DNA from: Paenibacillus pedocola
GTDB lineage: Bacteria > Bacillota > Bacilli > Paenibacillales > Paenibacillaceae
Reading direction: 5' to 3'
Assembly (NCBI RefSeq): GCF_031599675.1
Contig: NZ_CP134223.1
Span: 4,154,001-4,218,000 of the forward strand
Length of the DNA stretch: 64,000 nucleotides
Below are positions 1-8,151 of this stretch, piece by piece. The translations under genes and the position numbers were made by a program. Under the pieces are notes generated by a model. That model was not told the origin of the DNA, did not search any database, and was given only the letters and a program-made list of their open reading frames with translations. The stretch's first letter is position 1. Each line of letters begins with the position of its first letter.

Positions 1-687
1 GGCCATTTCAGGCTCGATCATCCAGAACTCAATTAAGTGACGGCGGGTCTTCGATTTTTCCGCACGGAAAGTCGGACCGAAAGAATACACCTTGCCCAGT
101 GCCATCGCAGCAGCTTCCATGTACAGCTGGCCGCTCTGTGTCAGGTAGGCGTCCTCATCAAAATACTTCGTGTGGAACAGATTCGTGGTTCCTTCAGCCG
201 AGGTTGGTGTCAGGATCGGCGGATCCACCTTCGTAAAGTCATTCTGATTGAAGAACTGCTGAATCGCACGGATGATCTCCGCACGGATAACGAGTACCGC
301 ACGCTGCTTCGCGGAACGCAGCCAGAGATGACGGTGATCCATCAGGAAGTCCACGCCATGCTCCTTCGGGGTAATCGGATAATTTTCGGTGAGATGCAAC
401 ACTTCTATTCCGGTAACAGTCATTTCATACCCGGATTGGCTGCGCGGTTCCTCACGGATAATGCCGGTCACATACAATGAGCTTTCTTGGGTGAGGCTTT
501 TCGCATCATCCCAGACCTGCTCAGGCACTTCCGATTTCACCACAACACCCTGGATATAGCCTGTACCATCCCGAAGCTGCAGGAATTGAATTTTACCGCT
601 GGAGCGTTTGTTGTTAACCCAACAGCCGATAACAACACTCTCTCCGACATGCTCATTCACATTCTTGATTACACTCTTGTTAGCCAT
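1..687 (-). CDS. asnS: asparaginyl-tRNA synthetase, N-terminal half (cut by window edge)
   Basis: Charges tRNA-Asn with asparagine in the cytoplasm. The frame runs from ATG at 687 to the window edge, 229 codons without a stop. Residues about 15-110 form the OB-fold anticodon-binding domain. The class II catalytic core then begins ([20 protein letters not shown]), with the motif 2 region [12 protein letters not shown]...EFWMIE at the end of the visible part. About half of a ~430-residue enzyme is here. An AGGAGAG ribosome site precedes the start. The short N-terminus and the nearby tseB and dinG, a Bacillus-type order, favour AsnRS over AspRS. It follows ackA by 21 bp, so it is probably co-transcribed. 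Confidence 0.93.
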   Translation of the reverse strand, partial: MANKSVIKNVNEHVGESVVIGCWVNNKRSSGKIQFLQLRDGTGYIQGVVVKSEVPEQVWDDAKSLTQESSLYVTGIIREEPRSQSGYEMTVTGIEVLHLTENYPITPKEHGVDFLMDHRHLWLRSAKQRAVLVIRAEIIRAIQQFFNQNDFTKVDPPILTPTSAEGTTNLFHTKYFDEDAYLTQSGQLYMEAAAMALGKVYSFGPTFRAEKSKTRRHLIEFWMIEPEMA

Positions 688-708
688 GCCTAAGATCTCT
701 CCTCTAAT

Positions 709-1917
709 TTAGCCGTTAATTCCTTGCACAAGGCGATAGGTATCGCGTGCAATGACAAGCTCTTCGTTTGTCGGAACCACAAGCACCTGTACCTTGGAAT
801 CAGCTGTAGAGATGCGGCGCGGATCGCCGGAACGAACCTTGTTGGCCTCAGCATCAAGCTCAATGCCAAGGAAGGTAAGATTATTCAGTACTCTTTCGCG
901 CAGCAGCGATGCATTCTCGCCGACACCTGCTGTAAAGACGATGACGTCCACACCGTTCATAGCGGCTGCATAAGAACCGATATATTTGCGCAGGCGGTAT
1001 TCGTACATTTCAAAAGCAAGCGTGGAGTTAGGCTCGCCCTTCTCCGCACCATCGATAATATCACGCATGTCGCTGCTCACACCGGAAATAGCCAAGAGAC
1101 CGCTGTGCTTATTAAGCATGGAGTTCACTTCGCCAACGGACAGCTCTTCCTTGTTCATCACATAAGGAACGATAGCGGGATCAAGGTCACCACTGCGTGT
1201 ACCCATCATCAGACCTTCAAGCGGGGTCATCCCCATTGAGGTATCGATAGATACTCCGCCTTGAACCGCAGTTACGCTTGCGCCGTTACCGATATGACAG
1301 GTAATGATCTTCAAGTCCTCGAGCGGACGGTCCAGATATTCGGCTGCAGCTTTGCTGACGAAATCATGGGATGTGCCGTGTGCGCCGTAGCGGCGGACTT
1401 TGTATTTGTTGTACAGCACTCTAGGAATTGCGTACATATAAGCTTTTTCAGGCATAGTCTGGTGGAACGCAGTATCGAAAATAACAGCCTGCGGAACACC
1501 CGGCATATTGTTTTCAGTAGCTGTGATCCCCATTACTGCAGCAGGATTGTGCAGCGGTGCAAGGTCAAACAGCTGGCGGATCTTCGATTTGGCATCGCCG
1601 TCCACCAGTGAGGATTCCTTGAAAAATTCTCCCCCGTGTACAACACGGTGGCCCACAGCATTGATTTCATCAATGGAGCCAATTACACCATGCTCACTGT
1701 CGGTCAGACACGCCAGTACTTTGCGGATCGCCGTATTATGCTCCAGGATTTCACTAACTTCCGTCACATCCGGTTTACCGGTCGGTTTGTGGGTCAGAAT
1801 GGATGAATCCATCCCGATACGTTCTACCAGACCTTTTGCCAGAACGGATTCATCCGTCATATTGTACAGCTGATATTTTAAAGAAGAACTACCCGAGTTG
1901 ATTACTAAAACGTTCAT
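709..1917 (-). CDS. ackA: acetate kinase
   Basis: Interconverts acetyl phosphate + ADP and acetate + ATP in the cytoplasm. The 402-residue product has the usual family length. It opens with the phosphate-binding strand VLVINSGSSSLKYQL, has HRVVHGG near residue 90 and ITCHIGNGAS plus DTSMGMTPLEG in the second half, and ends with VFTAGVGENA, all ASKHA-fold signatures. Its ATG overlaps the stop of the upstream dehydrogenase gene by 4 bp (ATGA), so the two are translationally coupled. asnS follows closely. No phosphotransacetylase gene is visible in the window. Confidence 0.97.
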   Translation of the reverse strand: MNVLVINSGSSSLKYQLYNMTDESVLAKGLVERIGMDSSILTHKPTGKPDVTEVSEILEHNTAIRKVLACLTDSEHGVIGSIDEINAVGHRVVHGGEFFKESSLVDGDAKSKIRQLFDLAPLHNPAAVMGITATENNMPGVPQAVIFDTAFHQTMPEKAYMYAIPRVLYNKYKVRRYGAHGTSHDFVSKAAAEYLDRPLEDLKIITCHIGNGASVTAVQGGVSIDTSMGMTPLEGLMMGTRSGDLDPAIVPYVMNKEELSVGEVNSMLNKHSGLLAISGVSSDMRDIIDGAEKGEPNSTLAFEMYEYRLRKYIGSYAAAMNGVDVIVFTAGVGENASLLRERVLNNLTFLGIELDAEANKVRSGDPRRISTADSKVQVLVVPTNEELVIARDTYRLVQGING

Positions 1918-2786
1918 ATCCGGTCACCATCCTTGTCATACTTGAAGAAGCCTTCGCCCGATTTTGCACCCAATTGTCCTGCACGTACCATCTTCTTCAG
2001 AATAGTCGATGGACGGTACTTCAGTTCACCGTATTCACGGAACATGTTTTCAAGTGCGGCAAGCACGGAATCCAATCCGAAACGGTCAGCCATTTCAAGC
2101 GGTCCATGCTGGAATTGGTAACCAATTCGCATTGCATCATCGATATCTTCAGGAGAAGCAACACCTTCTTGAAGCACATGCATAGCTTCGTTAATGAACA
2201 AGCAAATGAGGCGTGAGGATACAAATCCTGGGGATTCGTATATCATTACGCCTTTTTTATCAACGATTTCATCAACAAAGGCTTTGGTATCTTCAAAAGT
2301 GCTGTCGGAAGTTTTCAGACCGCGCACGATTTCAACAAGGTCCACCTTACCTACAGGATGTATAAAGTGCATGCCGATTACGCGTTCCGGATACATTGTA
2401 GAGCTGGCAAGCTCTGTCAAGCTGAGTGTCGACGTGTTGCTGGCCAGAATAATGTTGCTCGGACACACTGCATCCAGCTGATTAAATACTTTTTGCTTCG
2501 CTTCCAGGTCCTCGGTAATGGTCTCAATGACCATATCACACGAGCTGAGCTCCGCGAAATGTGTCACTTTTTGAATACGGCTCAGAATCAGTTTCTTCTC
2601 AGCCTGGGTAATTGCCCATTTCTCCAACTGTTTGTCGAGACTTGTCTCGATCATTCCGTAAGAGTAATCCAGTCTTTCTGCAGTTTTCTCCACCAGCATA
2701 ACATCCAGGCCCTTGGCTGCCAGCATTTCAGCAATCCCTTGACCCATGGTTCCACCGCCGATGACGCCGATTTTTTTAAAATTCAT
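1914..2786 (-). CDS. 3-hydroxyacyl-CoA (3-hydroxybutyryl-CoA) dehydrogenase
   Basis: NAD(P)-dependent oxidation of 3-hydroxyacyl-CoA to 3-ketoacyl-CoA, as in short-chain fatty acid or butyrate metabolism. The 290-residue product begins with the Rossmann motif IGVIGGGTMGQGIA. It carries the family segment GMHFIHPVGKVDLVEIV, whose His is the expected catalytic base, and a C-terminal dimer domain (SSRLICLFINEAMHVL, GPLEMADRFGLD). It resembles Hbd/MmgB; I cannot tell which physiological substrate applies. The 4-bp overlap with ackA suggests joint use of acetyl-CoA products. The ~110 bp upstream separates it from the terminator of the next unit. Confidence 0.88.
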   Translation of the reverse strand: MNFKKIGVIGGGTMGQGIAEMLAAKGLDVMLVEKTAERLDYSYGMIETSLDKQLEKWAITQAEKKLILSRIQKVTHFAELSSCDMVIETITEDLEAKQKVFNQLDAVCPSNIILASNTSTLSLTELASSTMYPERVIGMHFIHPVGKVDLVEIVRGLKTSDSTFEDTKAFVDEIVDKKGVMIYESPGFVSSRLICLFINEAMHVLQEGVASPEDIDDAMRIGYQFQHGPLEMADRFGLDSVLAALENMFREYGELKYRPSTILKKMVRAGQLGAKSGEGFFKYDKDGDRI

Positions 2787-2893
2787 GTAAAAGTCTCCAT
2801 CCTTTCAGGTATCTATACTTTTGTATTGTACCTTGTCTGTCGTAAAAAATATGTAGCCCGACATATAATAATATCTTAGCATGTCTGAAAAGT

Positions 2894-2928
2894 AAAAAAA
2901 AATAACCGGCATAAATAATTATGCCGGT
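2894..2928 (-). terminator. intrinsic terminator of the FtsH-like operon
   Basis: A 10-bp perfect stem (ACCGGCATAA / TTATGCCGGT, 4-nt loop) at 2905-2928 is followed in the minus direction by a run of U (2894-2902). The TAA stop codon of the FtsH-like gene (2919-2921) lies inside the stem. Confidence 0.85.
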
Positions 2929-4421
2929 AATCTCACACTGTCACGAAATTGACAACGAAATTGCTCTCCGGAGAGGACTTCCTCCTTCATTAATATATCC
3001 AAAGAGTAGTCAAACACATTCCGCTGTTTCTCCAGCAGGTCTCGGGTGCGAATCATAAGCTCATCTAATATTTTACTATTTTCCTTCATTAATTCTTCTG
3101 TGGTAACCATTTCCAGATTAGCAATACCAAGCGAGGTAAGTCCGGATTTCATCATCGTCTCCACAATATTCAGCGCCTGGTCAAAATCGCCGCGTGAGCC
3201 GGTGCTTCTTCCGCCGTAATACATCTCCTCCGAAGCTGCCCCTCCAAGGGCAATCATAATCTGATGCTCCAGATAATCCTTGGTGTAGAGGTATTGCTCA
3301 GTCTGCGGATTATGTCGTACATACCCCAAAGCCTGTCCGCGCGGAGTCAGGGTAACCTGGCTTACACTTCCCGGACGCAGCAGCTCTGCCATAATTGCAT
3401 GGCCAAGCTCGTGGATCGCCACCCGCTGCTTTTCTTCCTGGTTCGTCTCACGGTCTGTCTTTTCGCCCATCATCACCTTGTCGATGGCCAGCGAGAGATG
3501 CCGCTGTTCCACCTCTGTGAGGTTCTCACGCATCATGTAAATCGCAGCCTCGTTCATTACACTTTCCAGCTGGGCACCGGAGAACCCGTAGGCTTCCTCT
3601 GCTACCTTGTCCAGATTCACATCCGCGTGCAGCGGCTTATTCTTGGCATGCAGATCGAGAATCGATCTGCGCCCCTTCTTGTCAGGCATATCGACCTGGA
3701 TATGACGGTCAAACCGGCCCGGACGGAGCAGGGCGGAGTCAAGCATTTCCTTACGGTTCGTCGCAGCAACCAGCAGGATGCGCGGGGTGTCGTTGTTGTA
3801 GATCCCGTCCATTTCAGTCAGCAGCTGGTTCAGCGTCTGATCATACTCGCGCTGCTGGCCGCCTTCACGCTTACCGCCGATTACATCAATTTCATCGATA
3901 AAAATAATTGCGCTTTGCTTGTTTTCTTTTAAGGCGCGGTTGCGGGCATCCTTAAATAAATCACGGATACGTCCGGCTCCGACACCCACGTACATTTCTA
4001 CAAACTCACTGCCGGATGCCGCTACAAACACGGAATTAGTGTAATGCGCCGCCGCTTTGGCCATCAGCGTCTTCCCTGTTCCCGGAGGGCCGGTAAGCAG
4101 GATACCCTTCAACGGGCGAATCCCGAACTTGCTGATTTCCTCATGCCGGATCAGAAAATCCAATGCTTCGCGCAGCTCCTGCTTCGCATTGTCCTGTCCG
4201 CCGATTTCTTCAAAGGTAAGCTTGGAAGGACCGCTCTTCTTACGCTTCTTATCCCCGCCCGCATTTACGGTCAATCCTCCGCGCAGGTGGGCAATGAGCA
4301 GCAGTGCGCCGATCATGCCGGCGGCAATAATCACCGGAAAAATATTGATACCGACAAACGCCATAAAAATCAGCAGCACCGGAACAAATCCGGTCAGAAC
4401 TTCTTTCCAATACTTAGGCAT
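2919..4421 (-). CDS. FtsH-like membrane AAA+ zinc metalloprotease, shortened form
   Basis: Predicted ATP-driven protease at the cytoplasmic face of the membrane. The first ~46 residues are hydrophobic (one or two membrane passes) with no room for the ~70-residue extracytoplasmic domain of housekeeping FtsH. The AAA+ domain follows: Walker A GPPGTGKT at 111-118, pore loop FVEMYVGVGAG at 140-150, Walker B IIFIDEID at 173-180 and RPGRFDR at 233-239. The protease domain has HELGH at 337-341 and the third-ligand region STGSRGDFDQA near 412. At 500 residues it is about 100-150 shorter than standard FtsH, so it is probably a paralogue. It overlaps the upstream membrane-protein gene by 8 bp. All catalytic residues look intact, unlike B. 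subtilis YjoB. Confidence 0.85.
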   Translation of the reverse strand: MPKYWKEVLTGFVPVLLIFMAFVGINIFPVIIAAGMIGALLLIAHLRGGLTVNAGGDKKRKKSGPSKLTFEEIGGQDNAKQELREALDFLIRHEEISKFGIRPLKGILLTGPPGTGKTLMAKAAAHYTNSVFVAASGSEFVEMYVGVGAGRIRDLFKDARNRALKENKQSAIIFIDEIDVIGGKREGGQQREYDQTLNQLLTEMDGIYNNDTPRILLVAATNRKEMLDSALLRPGRFDRHIQVDMPDKKGRRSILDLHAKNKPLHADVNLDKVAEEAYGFSGAQLESVMNEAAIYMMRENLTEVEQRHLSLAIDKVMMGEKTDRETNQEEKQRVAIHELGHAIMAELLRPGSVSQVTLTPRGQALGYVRHNPQTEQYLYTKDYLEHQIMIALGGAASEEMYYGGRSTGSRGDFDQALNIVETMMKSGLTSLGIANLEMVTTEELMKENSKILDELMIRTRDLLEKQRNVFDYSLDILMKEEVLSGEQFRCQFRDSVRLPA

Positions 4422-4956
4422 TGTTCCACACTCCTATCGCTCCTGGAACCCGGGGTAAAATAATAAATTTGCTCTCTTTACCGTTAGTAAGGCTTACATA
4501 TACGTTGCTGTCATCAATTTCTGTCGTTGCAGTTACATCTTTATATTGCGAATATTCCGCGATAAGTCCATCCAGCTTGGCAGGGATAAGTGTATATTTA
4601 CGGCTCTCCATCGCTTCAGCGACAGAGAACATCGCCTTGTCCCAATATTCGTCAAGCAGGGCGCTGGAGTGCTGATTCACATCAATCTTCAGGGTGCGTC
4701 CGTCAATAGCGGAACTGCCCTCTGTGTTCACATACTGCACCAGCTCACGCAATTTCGTGCCGGGTGCGAGATCCAGTTTCAAAGTGACCTCGTTACGGTT
4801 AATAGTAATATGTGAATCGTTGACTCCTTCGTAGGATGATACAATCTTTTGGAGCGGCTCCTGCACAGCGAACTGGCGATAGGAATACCATCCGCCAAAG
4901 AGCAGCGCAGCAGACAACAAAGACGTTAAAAGCACAGGCACAAGACGTAATTTCAA
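4414..4956 (-). CDS. small membrane-anchored protein coupled to the FtsH-like protease
   Basis: I do not recognise this 180-residue protein. An N-terminal hydrophobic segment (residues 4-24, then YSYRQF) looks like an uncleaved anchor or signal, leaving ~150 polar residues outside the membrane. The start is TTG at 4956: AGGAGG lies 8 bases upstream and no better in-frame start exists. Its stop overlaps the protease start by 8 bp, which points to a shared complex, for example a substrate adaptor or regulator that supplies the extracytoplasmic part the protease lacks. That role is inference only. Confidence 0.7.
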   Translation of the reverse strand: MKLRLVPVLLTSLLSAALLFGGWYSYRQFAVQEPLQKIVSSYEGVNDSHITINRNEVTLKLDLAPGTKLRELVQYVNTEGSSAIDGRTLKIDVNQHSSALLDEYWDKAMFSVAEAMESRKYTLIPAKLDGLIAEYSQYKDVTATTEIDDSNVYVSLTNGKESKFIILPRVPGAIGVWNNA

Positions 4957-5486
4957 GAAACGTCCTCCTCTCAGATTTGGGGCTATAACTATATGAATGC
5001 AATAGATAGCGTGTCAAACAGGTTTCCGATTCTGACATGCTCTTCGGCATGTCTTAATACAAATAGTAGTATATCATATGTGTATATACGAATCCGAATA
5101 AAATTGTGAATATATTTAAAATTTTCGATACTAATTTCTGGGTGTTTTATTGCTCTTTGCCCCTTTATCGACAAAAAAGACCTGAATGATTAGTTCATTC
5201 AGGTCTTTTTGCCGATCATTTGCAAATTCGCGTTAATATTATTTAAGCAAGATATTAATTTTACTAGTCATATAAACGGGGAAGTCCCGGCATTCTGTAC
5301 TGTAACCTCATCATCGCAGGATGCTTCGCTATACTCCGCAAAACTAAGATATGTATTACTGGTACTTATATATCAATCATATATATCATTTTCTATATCA
5401 AGCATCATCAATACAACTTTATCAGAAAAGAAAACAGCAGGTAAACAGTTGCCTGTCCACCCGCCGCTCGTTCCTCTTATGCTGTC
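4957..5486. other. AT-rich intergenic region, no convincing gene
   Basis: This stretch contains the upstream region of the 4956 gene and a terminator at 5172-5210. The part at 5211-5486 is AT-rich with short stop-riddled frames. On the minus strand about 5065-5075 there is a CATATGAT element and an overlapping TATACT. These could be -10 boxes for sporulation or housekeeping sigma factors, but no matching -35 is clear. Confidence 0.4.
5172..5210 (-). terminator. strong intrinsic terminator downstream of tseB
   Basis: An 11-bp perfect stem (GACCTGAATGA / TCATTCAGGTC, 5-nt loop) at 5179-5205 is flanked by A and T runs, so it could act in both directions. On the minus strand it ends the tseB transcript. 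Confidence 0.85.
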
Positions 5487-6005
5487 TTATTTGCTTGGCA
5501 AACTGTAGCCCTCGCCGATCGCCGTACCATCCGCGAACCGGTAAAACTGGTAATAATACCTGTTGTCCAGCTTGTAAAAGACCTGCCAGGCGTATTCACC
5601 GTTAAACACACCCGGAAGGAGCCTCTTAATTGCTGCACCCGGTAGCTGAGCGGCTATAATAGCGCGGATTTCCTGCTCCGAGGTCCCTTTTGACAGCTCC
5701 TCCGCATAGATATCGTTGGCGCCTCCAGCCGGCTTACCGTCAAGTGTAAAACGGACCCAGACCATAAGCTTCGTCCCGGCACTGTTTTTTCCCGTTAGCA
5801 CCCAGTAGACCGAGTTTTCATCCCAGACCGATTTCTGCGCTTTTGTGATCTCCGTCAGTCCGGCACGGGACTTAGCAACTTCCTTGGCTGCATTCCGTTC
5901 ATTCCACTGGTCCTTCATGATATAGGCATAGAACTGCCCGAGTCCGAACAAAAGGAGCAGCACCACGCCAATCCCCAGCGGAAGCCATTTTTTCCTTTTC
6001 CTCAA
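5487..6005 (-). CDS. tseB: TseB/YpmB-type cell-wall elongation regulator
   Basis: A 172-residue single-pass membrane protein: a basic N-terminus (RKRKKW), one membrane segment at residues ~9-29, then an extracytoplasmic domain of two PepSY-like (DUF5590) units. TseB in B. subtilis acts with penicillin-binding protein PbpH/PBP2A in side-wall elongation. The identification rests on overall architecture, the SVYWVLTGKNSAGTKLMVWV pattern and the location next to dinG and asnS as in B. subtilis (ypmB). The start is TTG at 6005 with AAGGGAG 7 bases upstream. An aspartate aminotransferase gene that normally sits beside it (aspB) is not here. Confidence 0.82.
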   Translation of the reverse strand: MRKRKKWLPLGIGVVLLLLFGLGQFYAYIMKDQWNERNAAKEVAKSRAGLTEITKAQKSVWDENSVYWVLTGKNSAGTKLMVWVRFTLDGKPAGGANDIYAEELSKGTSEQEIRAIIAAQLPGAAIKRLLPGVFNGEYAWQVFYKLDNRYYYQFYRFADGTAIGEGYSLPSK

Positions 6006-6041
6006 AGTGCAGCTCCCTTTCCTTAAAATAACAACCTCAAA

Positions 6042-7343
6042 TTACCGTTTGAGCAGGCTCTCGAAGGTTTCCTGCGCCTTACGGCGGATTTCTTCCTCAT
6101 CCAGCGTCAGGCATTTACCGTGCTTTACAACCTGCTGGCCGTTAATCCAGACATGCTCTACATCCTTGGCACTTGCCGAATATACGGCATGGGAGAGCAG
6201 GTCAGAGTGCGGCAGCAAATGAGGCTGGTCAATATCAATAGCGATAAAATCTGCCTTCATGCCTGTGGCAAGACGCCCGACATTGTTCAGATAGATCGAG
6301 GCAGCGCCATATTCTGTCGCCATCAGCAGTGCTTCCGGTGCCGGTACTGCAGTAGGATCTCCGCTTACGCCCTTATGGATCAGCGCTGCAAGCCGCATTT
6401 CCTCGAACATATCCAGGTTGTTGTTGCTAGCTGCTCCGTCAGTTCCGAGCGAGACCTTCACTCCGGCTCTCAGCAATTCAGGCACACGGGCAACTCCGCT
6501 TGCGAGCTTCAGGTTACTGCCCGGATTATGGGATACGCCAACCTTATAACGGGCCAGAATCTCAATTTCTTCATCATTCAAGTGTACACCATGGGCAATC
6601 AGGGATGGTCTGGTGAACATACCGAGCTTCTCCAGATGGGCCACAGGGCGCAGGCCGTAATCGGCTACGTTCTGCTCCACCTCATGGCGCGTTTCGGACA
6701 TATGCGTATGCATCGGCAAATCCAGATCATGGGCTGCCTGCACAAATTTCATGAAAAATTCCGGCGGACAGGTGTACGGAGCGTGGGGCGAGAGCATTGC
6801 CGTAATCCGGCCGTCTGCCTTGCCGTGCCAGTTCCGGGCGAACTCTACGGCTTCGGCAAGCTTCTGGTTCTGCACATCCTCCGGACATAGACCGATCGCG
6901 CCGCGCATCAGCACCGCACGGATGCCCGACTGCTCTGTTACCTCTGCAACACGGTCCATATGATCGTACATATCCAGGAAGGTCGTTGTGCCGCCCTTCA
7001 GCATCTCGAGAACAGACAAGGCAGTCCCCCAGTATACATCATCTCCGGTGAATTTCGCTTCCATCGGCCACATTTTTTCCTGCAGCCAGCTCTGAAGCAC
7101 CATATCATCACCATAGCCGCGCAGAAGCGACATCGCCGCATGGCCATGAGTATTGATCAGACCCGGCATAAACAGCAGGCGGCTGCCGTCAACGGTCAGG
7201 ACACCCTCTTCAAAGGCGGGTTTGTCTTCCCCTATGTATGTGATCAGGTCATTTTCTATAGTCATATAACCGTTCAGGACGGGTTGCACCGAACCAGGTA
7301 CGAGGAAGCGTCCATTTTCGATTACTGTCTTATTGCTGCTCAT
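6042..7343 (-). CDS. mtaD: 5-methylthioadenosine/S-adenosylhomocysteine (or aminofutalosine) deaminase
   Basis: Metal-dependent amidohydrolase that deaminates an adenosine-type substrate. The product is 433 residues, starting at ATG 7343 (MSSNKTVIENG). An AAGGAAG site precedes this start, and longer frames would run deep into rex. Visible signatures are GLINTHGHAAMSLLRGYGDD (metal HxH), LSPHAPYTCPPEF, HMSETRHEVEQN and SLGTDGAASNNNLDMFEEMR, the family's metal ligands and active-site Asp. It overlaps the end of rex by 14 bp. Because the window also encodes futalosine-pathway enzymes (mqnA at 45850), 6-amino-6-deoxyfutalosine is an alternative substrate. Confidence 0.85.
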   Translation of the reverse strand: MSSNKTVIENGRFLVPGSVQPVLNGYMTIENDLITYIGEDKPAFEEGVLTVDGSRLLFMPGLINTHGHAAMSLLRGYGDDMVLQSWLQEKMWPMEAKFTGDDVYWGTALSVLEMLKGGTTTFLDMYDHMDRVAEVTEQSGIRAVLMRGAIGLCPEDVQNQKLAEAVEFARNWHGKADGRITAMLSPHAPYTCPPEFFMKFVQAAHDLDLPMHTHMSETRHEVEQNVADYGLRPVAHLEKLGMFTRPSLIAHGVHLNDEEIEILARYKVGVSHNPGSNLKLASGVARVPELLRAGVKVSLGTDGAASNNNLDMFEEMRLAALIHKGVSGDPTAVPAPEALLMATEYGAASIYLNNVGRLATGMKADFIAIDIDQPHLLPHSDLLSHAVYSASAKDVEHVWINGQQVVKHGKCLTLDEEEIRRKAQETFESLLKR

Positions 7344-7983
7344 CCGTATGTTCTTCCTTTCCATCATGCAAATAATATGCCAGACTCTGGAGGTCGGTTG
7401 TAAAATCCGCTGCATGAATGCGAATCGTTGGCGGGGTCTTTAAAATTACCGGTGCAAAATTCAGGATAGCTTCGATCCCCGATTCCACCAGAATATCAGC
7501 TACATTCTGCGCTTCGCTGTCCGGAACGGTGATAATGCCAATCCGGATACCCTGCTCACGAATCGTCTGGCCCAGCTCTTCCATTGGCTGAACAGTCAGG
7601 GAGTTGATCTTCTGTCCCACTTTAGGCGCATAAGAATCAAATACAGCTGTAATTTTCATTGTATCCTTCAGATAGGCGTTATAGTTGGACAAGGCATGAC
7701 CGAGGTTACCGGCACCGACCAGAGCCACGTTGATTTGCTGGTCAAGCTTAAGGATATGGCGGATTTTCTCGATCAGGTAGGATACATCATATCCAATGCC
7801 CTTTCTGCCAAAATCACCGAAATAAGCCAGATCCTTACGGATCTGCGCCGGGTTAAGATCCAGCTTCTGCCCCAGCTCCTGAGAGGAAACTGTGGCGATT
7901 TCACGTTTCTGGAGATCGTTCAGAAAACGCAGGTACACAGGGAGCCTGCGAACAACTGCCTCCGATATTTTATCTGATTTCAT
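7330..7983 (-). CDS. rex: redox-sensing transcriptional repressor Rex
   Basis: A 217-residue NADH-responsive repressor. The N-terminal winged helix (residues ~5-80, VVRRLPVYLRFL...LNPAQIRKDLAYFGDFGRKG) binds DNA. The Rossmann domain starts at VALVGAGNLGHAL and senses the NAD+/NADH ratio. In Firmicutes it controls fermentation and respiration genes. A GGAGGAGAAAAC ribosome site precedes ATG 7983. Plausible targets in this window are the qcr and ackA regions, but I found no clear Rex box (TTGTGAAnnnnnnTTCACAA). Confidence 0.95.
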   Translation of the reverse strand: MKSDKISEAVVRRLPVYLRFLNDLQKREIATVSSQELGQKLDLNPAQIRKDLAYFGDFGRKGIGYDVSYLIEKIRHILKLDQQINVALVGAGNLGHALSNYNAYLKDTMKITAVFDSYAPKVGQKINSLTVQPMEELGQTIREQGIRIGIITVPDSEAQNVADILVESGIEAILNFAPVILKTPPTIRIHAADFTTDLQSLAYYLHDGKEEHTDEQQ

Positions 7984-8151
7984 GTTTTCTCCTCCTAAAA
8001 TAAAATCACTCTGATGCGCAGCTTATGAAATCCGCAAGGCGCGTTCCAGCAGCATAACCGGGAACGCGCATGCGGAGATTAGAACATTTATGATCAAACG
8101 ATCAGAACAAAACAGTACAAGATAATTGCAATTCCCGGTTCCTGAAGGAGG
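7984..8151. other. rex upstream region with a large inverted repeat
   Basis: Positions 8034-8080 contain a long imperfect hairpin with core arms GGCGCGTTCC and GGGAACGCGC and outer ATCCGC / GCGGAG. No U-run follows on the minus strand, so it is a structured spacer between dinG and rex rather than a standard terminator. Confidence 0.4.

Noticed and set aside
2919..4421. The FtsH-like protein as the cell's housekeeping FtsH
   Set aside because: It is 100-150 residues short, lacks the external domain and is not beside tilS/hpt, where ftsH normally lies; a paralogue is more likely.
5211..5486. A degenerate frame on the minus strand (AEYSEASCDDEVTVQNAGTS at its end)
   Set aside because: It has no start codon or ribosome site within the open stretch and the region is strongly AT-biased; insufficient for a pseudogene call.
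7984..8151. Rex autoregulatory operator
   Set aside because: No TTGTGAA-N6-TTCACAA-like sequence is visible; the inverted repeat at 8034-8080 is GC-rich and unrelated.
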